The notes under the pieces were generated by a model. It saw nothing but the letters and a program-made list of their open reading frames with translations, searched no databases and was not told the DNA's origin. Positions 62,394-64,000 of a stretch of DNA of 64,000 nucleotides are shown piece by piece; positions within the stretch are counted from its first letter, which is position 1; the number at the start of each line of letters is the position of its first letter. This DNA is from Anopheles merus (lineage: Eukaryota; Arthropoda; Insecta; Diptera; Culicidae). The stretch is from NCBI RefSeq assembly GCF_017562075.2, contig NC_054085.1, positions 24,477,433 to 24,541,432 of the forward strand, given 5' to 3'. The position numbers and the translations under genes are program-made.

Positions 62394-64000
62394 GTATATT
62401 GTACCTAATTTGATAGCTGCTCGAAAACTGCTATGCAATGTAAACAGCTGACAGGCTGAAATTAACAGCCTACGAACTTAAAACGGAAAGGACCCCAATG
62501 CTAATATTAATACTTTCAATAAATTTTCAAAAAAAAAAACCATATTCAATGCATGAGCGGAAGAGTAAGTGGCCTTGGTTTCTAAAATAGAGAAATCATT
62601 GAAACAACTTCATACAATTCATACAACTAAATTATACACATGGTTGGTCTTTTAAAGAAGTGAATACATAAATCTGACGTAAGGAAAACTAAACGATGTT
62701 CTACTAAACTGTTCATTACTCAATATAGCTTGTTAATTTGATTAATAATAATACAGTAAGTGAATGTGCTAGTTAGTGCTCCAGCATATCTTCTGAATAA
62801 TGCTCTTTTAACAATTGTGTATACAAAACAGAGATTACCTTTGCACAAAAAAAGAAAATAAAAACAAATAAATTAATCACAATGCACTTCTATGATTGCT
62901 CTATCGGTGAGAGAAACGATACAAGTTTCGATCAATTTCACCATTTTATTATTGTAGAACCAACACAATTCAACGCAATGGAAGCTCACTAACGCCCGCA
63001 AATCTCTTGCTCTTCATTAAAAGCCGCTTGTCTACCGCCAAACAGCTGCTTATTAACCGAAGCAAAGCATCACTCAGCGGAAAGCTCATCAATTTTACTC
63101 TCACCGCGCGAAAGTGTGTAAACAATTCATCATCTGCGATGCGATGCGAAACCGTACCCGCATGGCTGTGCTGCAGAGAAATAACATAAATAAATGTTAC
63201 CTTATAAAAAAAACAAAAACCTCAAGCTCCAGTCCAAGACTTACTTATCACAAAAAACGAGAATAATCCATCGTCTGGATTTTACTCTCCACGCGCGGTA
63301 AGCCTTTACTTTTTATTCTGTTCAGCATTTTCCATTATTATGTTCTGCAGTTCCAGCTGATCCCGTGGCTGTGGGTTAGCAAAAACCGGACAAAAACTTT
63401 CAACAAACGACGTCCTGCAACAATAAAGGAAGTGCACGAAGAGCAACAAATTTGCCATCCAGCACACACTCACACGCAAGGGTTCTGCGCGCAGTGGAGT
63501 GGTGAAGCTGCCACTATCAACTTCACCTTGTCATATTTTTTTTTTTGCTCTGTGTTCGCTTTCTTATTCGCCGCACAAAGAAAAACCATACCCGACCAGC
63601 ATACGGGCGAACGCCAGCACGTGAAGGTAGTTCTGCGAACGAATGGTTTAAGAGCTGTTTCTTGTGTCACGATTCTTCGCGCTCGCTGGCTCCGGGTGAC
63701 GGTATTACAAGATGGTTTGTGGACAGCTTTTTTCTTCTTTCGTAGGAAAAGAAGAATTACCTGGTTTGCTGATGTCCTCGAACCGGTGTGTTTGTGGTTT
63801 CACACAGCACACACACGTACACAGCGCCCGCCAGCAAGATAAATGATTGAACTTTTTTCATAACTAACCCAAACGATGTGCTTTACGGTTGCGAGTTGCG
63901 AGCAAACTTACTCCCCGCAAACAACAGGGTGGACAAGGTAGCATCGTGCAACTTATTTTTCTTCCGCTTCTGCTTACTAACCATGTTCGTGCTCCACACA
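62394..64000. other. noncoding DNA to window end
   Basis: AT-rich to about 63.0 kb, then more balanced. No recognisable gene. The 136-codon frame at 63432-63842 overlaps other-frame and opposite-strand ORFs and has no family features. Confidence 0.5.

Overview
The window looks like noncoding DNA from a mosquito nuclear genome, most likely Anopheles. Nothing bacterial is visible: no operons, no ribosome-binding sites and no dense ORFs. It has long AT-rich tracts, many microsatellites, a eukaryotic tRNA gene with internal pol III boxes, a tRNA-derived SINE whose head resembles the Anopheles SINE200 family as I remember it, short inverted-repeat (MITE-like) elements and one complete LTR retroelement. 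The genus call is an inference from those repeats, not a database match. The host DNA is probably intergenic or a very long intron. I recognise no conserved host protein in any frame.

The main feature is a full-length BEL/Pao-class LTR retroelement at 37648-45925, on the + strand. It has two 314-bp LTRs that read as identical, flanked by a 5-bp target duplication (GTGGG). Between them lie a leader, one uninterrupted gag-pol ORF and a separate env-like ORF that overlaps the end of pol by 22 nt. Gag-pol runs in this order: PHD-type zinc finger, coiled coil, Gag, zinc knuckles, aspartic protease, reverse transcriptase, RNase H, integrase and C-terminal DUF5641-like region. The env-like product resembles the baculovirus F / insect errantivirus fusion glycoprotein class. 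All expected catalytic residues are in place, so the insertion looks recent and possibly competent.

Layout: 1-7566 noncoding with a TTTA-rich tract near 5.1 kb; 7567-7856 a pogo-like MITE; 7857-17450 noncoding with a long TG tract at 10.7 kb; 17451-17785 a purine-rich 9-bp minisatellite; 17786-23842 noncoding with a possible TATA promoter near 18.6 kb; 23843-23923 tRNA-Leu(AAG) with an odd T-stem; 24250-25134 an unusually long TTA tract; 25135-37642 noncoding; 37643-45930 the retroelement and its target duplications; 45931-50313 noncoding with two copies of a structured ~107-bp repeat and two possible small exons; 50315-50601 a MITE; 52955-53011 an ATTCAT tract; 57191-57350 a SINE on the minus strand; 62124-62393 another inverted-repeat element.

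The most interesting signals outside the retroelement are two. The repeat pair at 47200-47306 and 47982-48089 keeps the same hairpins through compensatory base changes. A 17-bp motif (CGCCTAAATGTATGCAA or near variants) occurs seven times, on both strands, between 15.3 and 59.4 kb.
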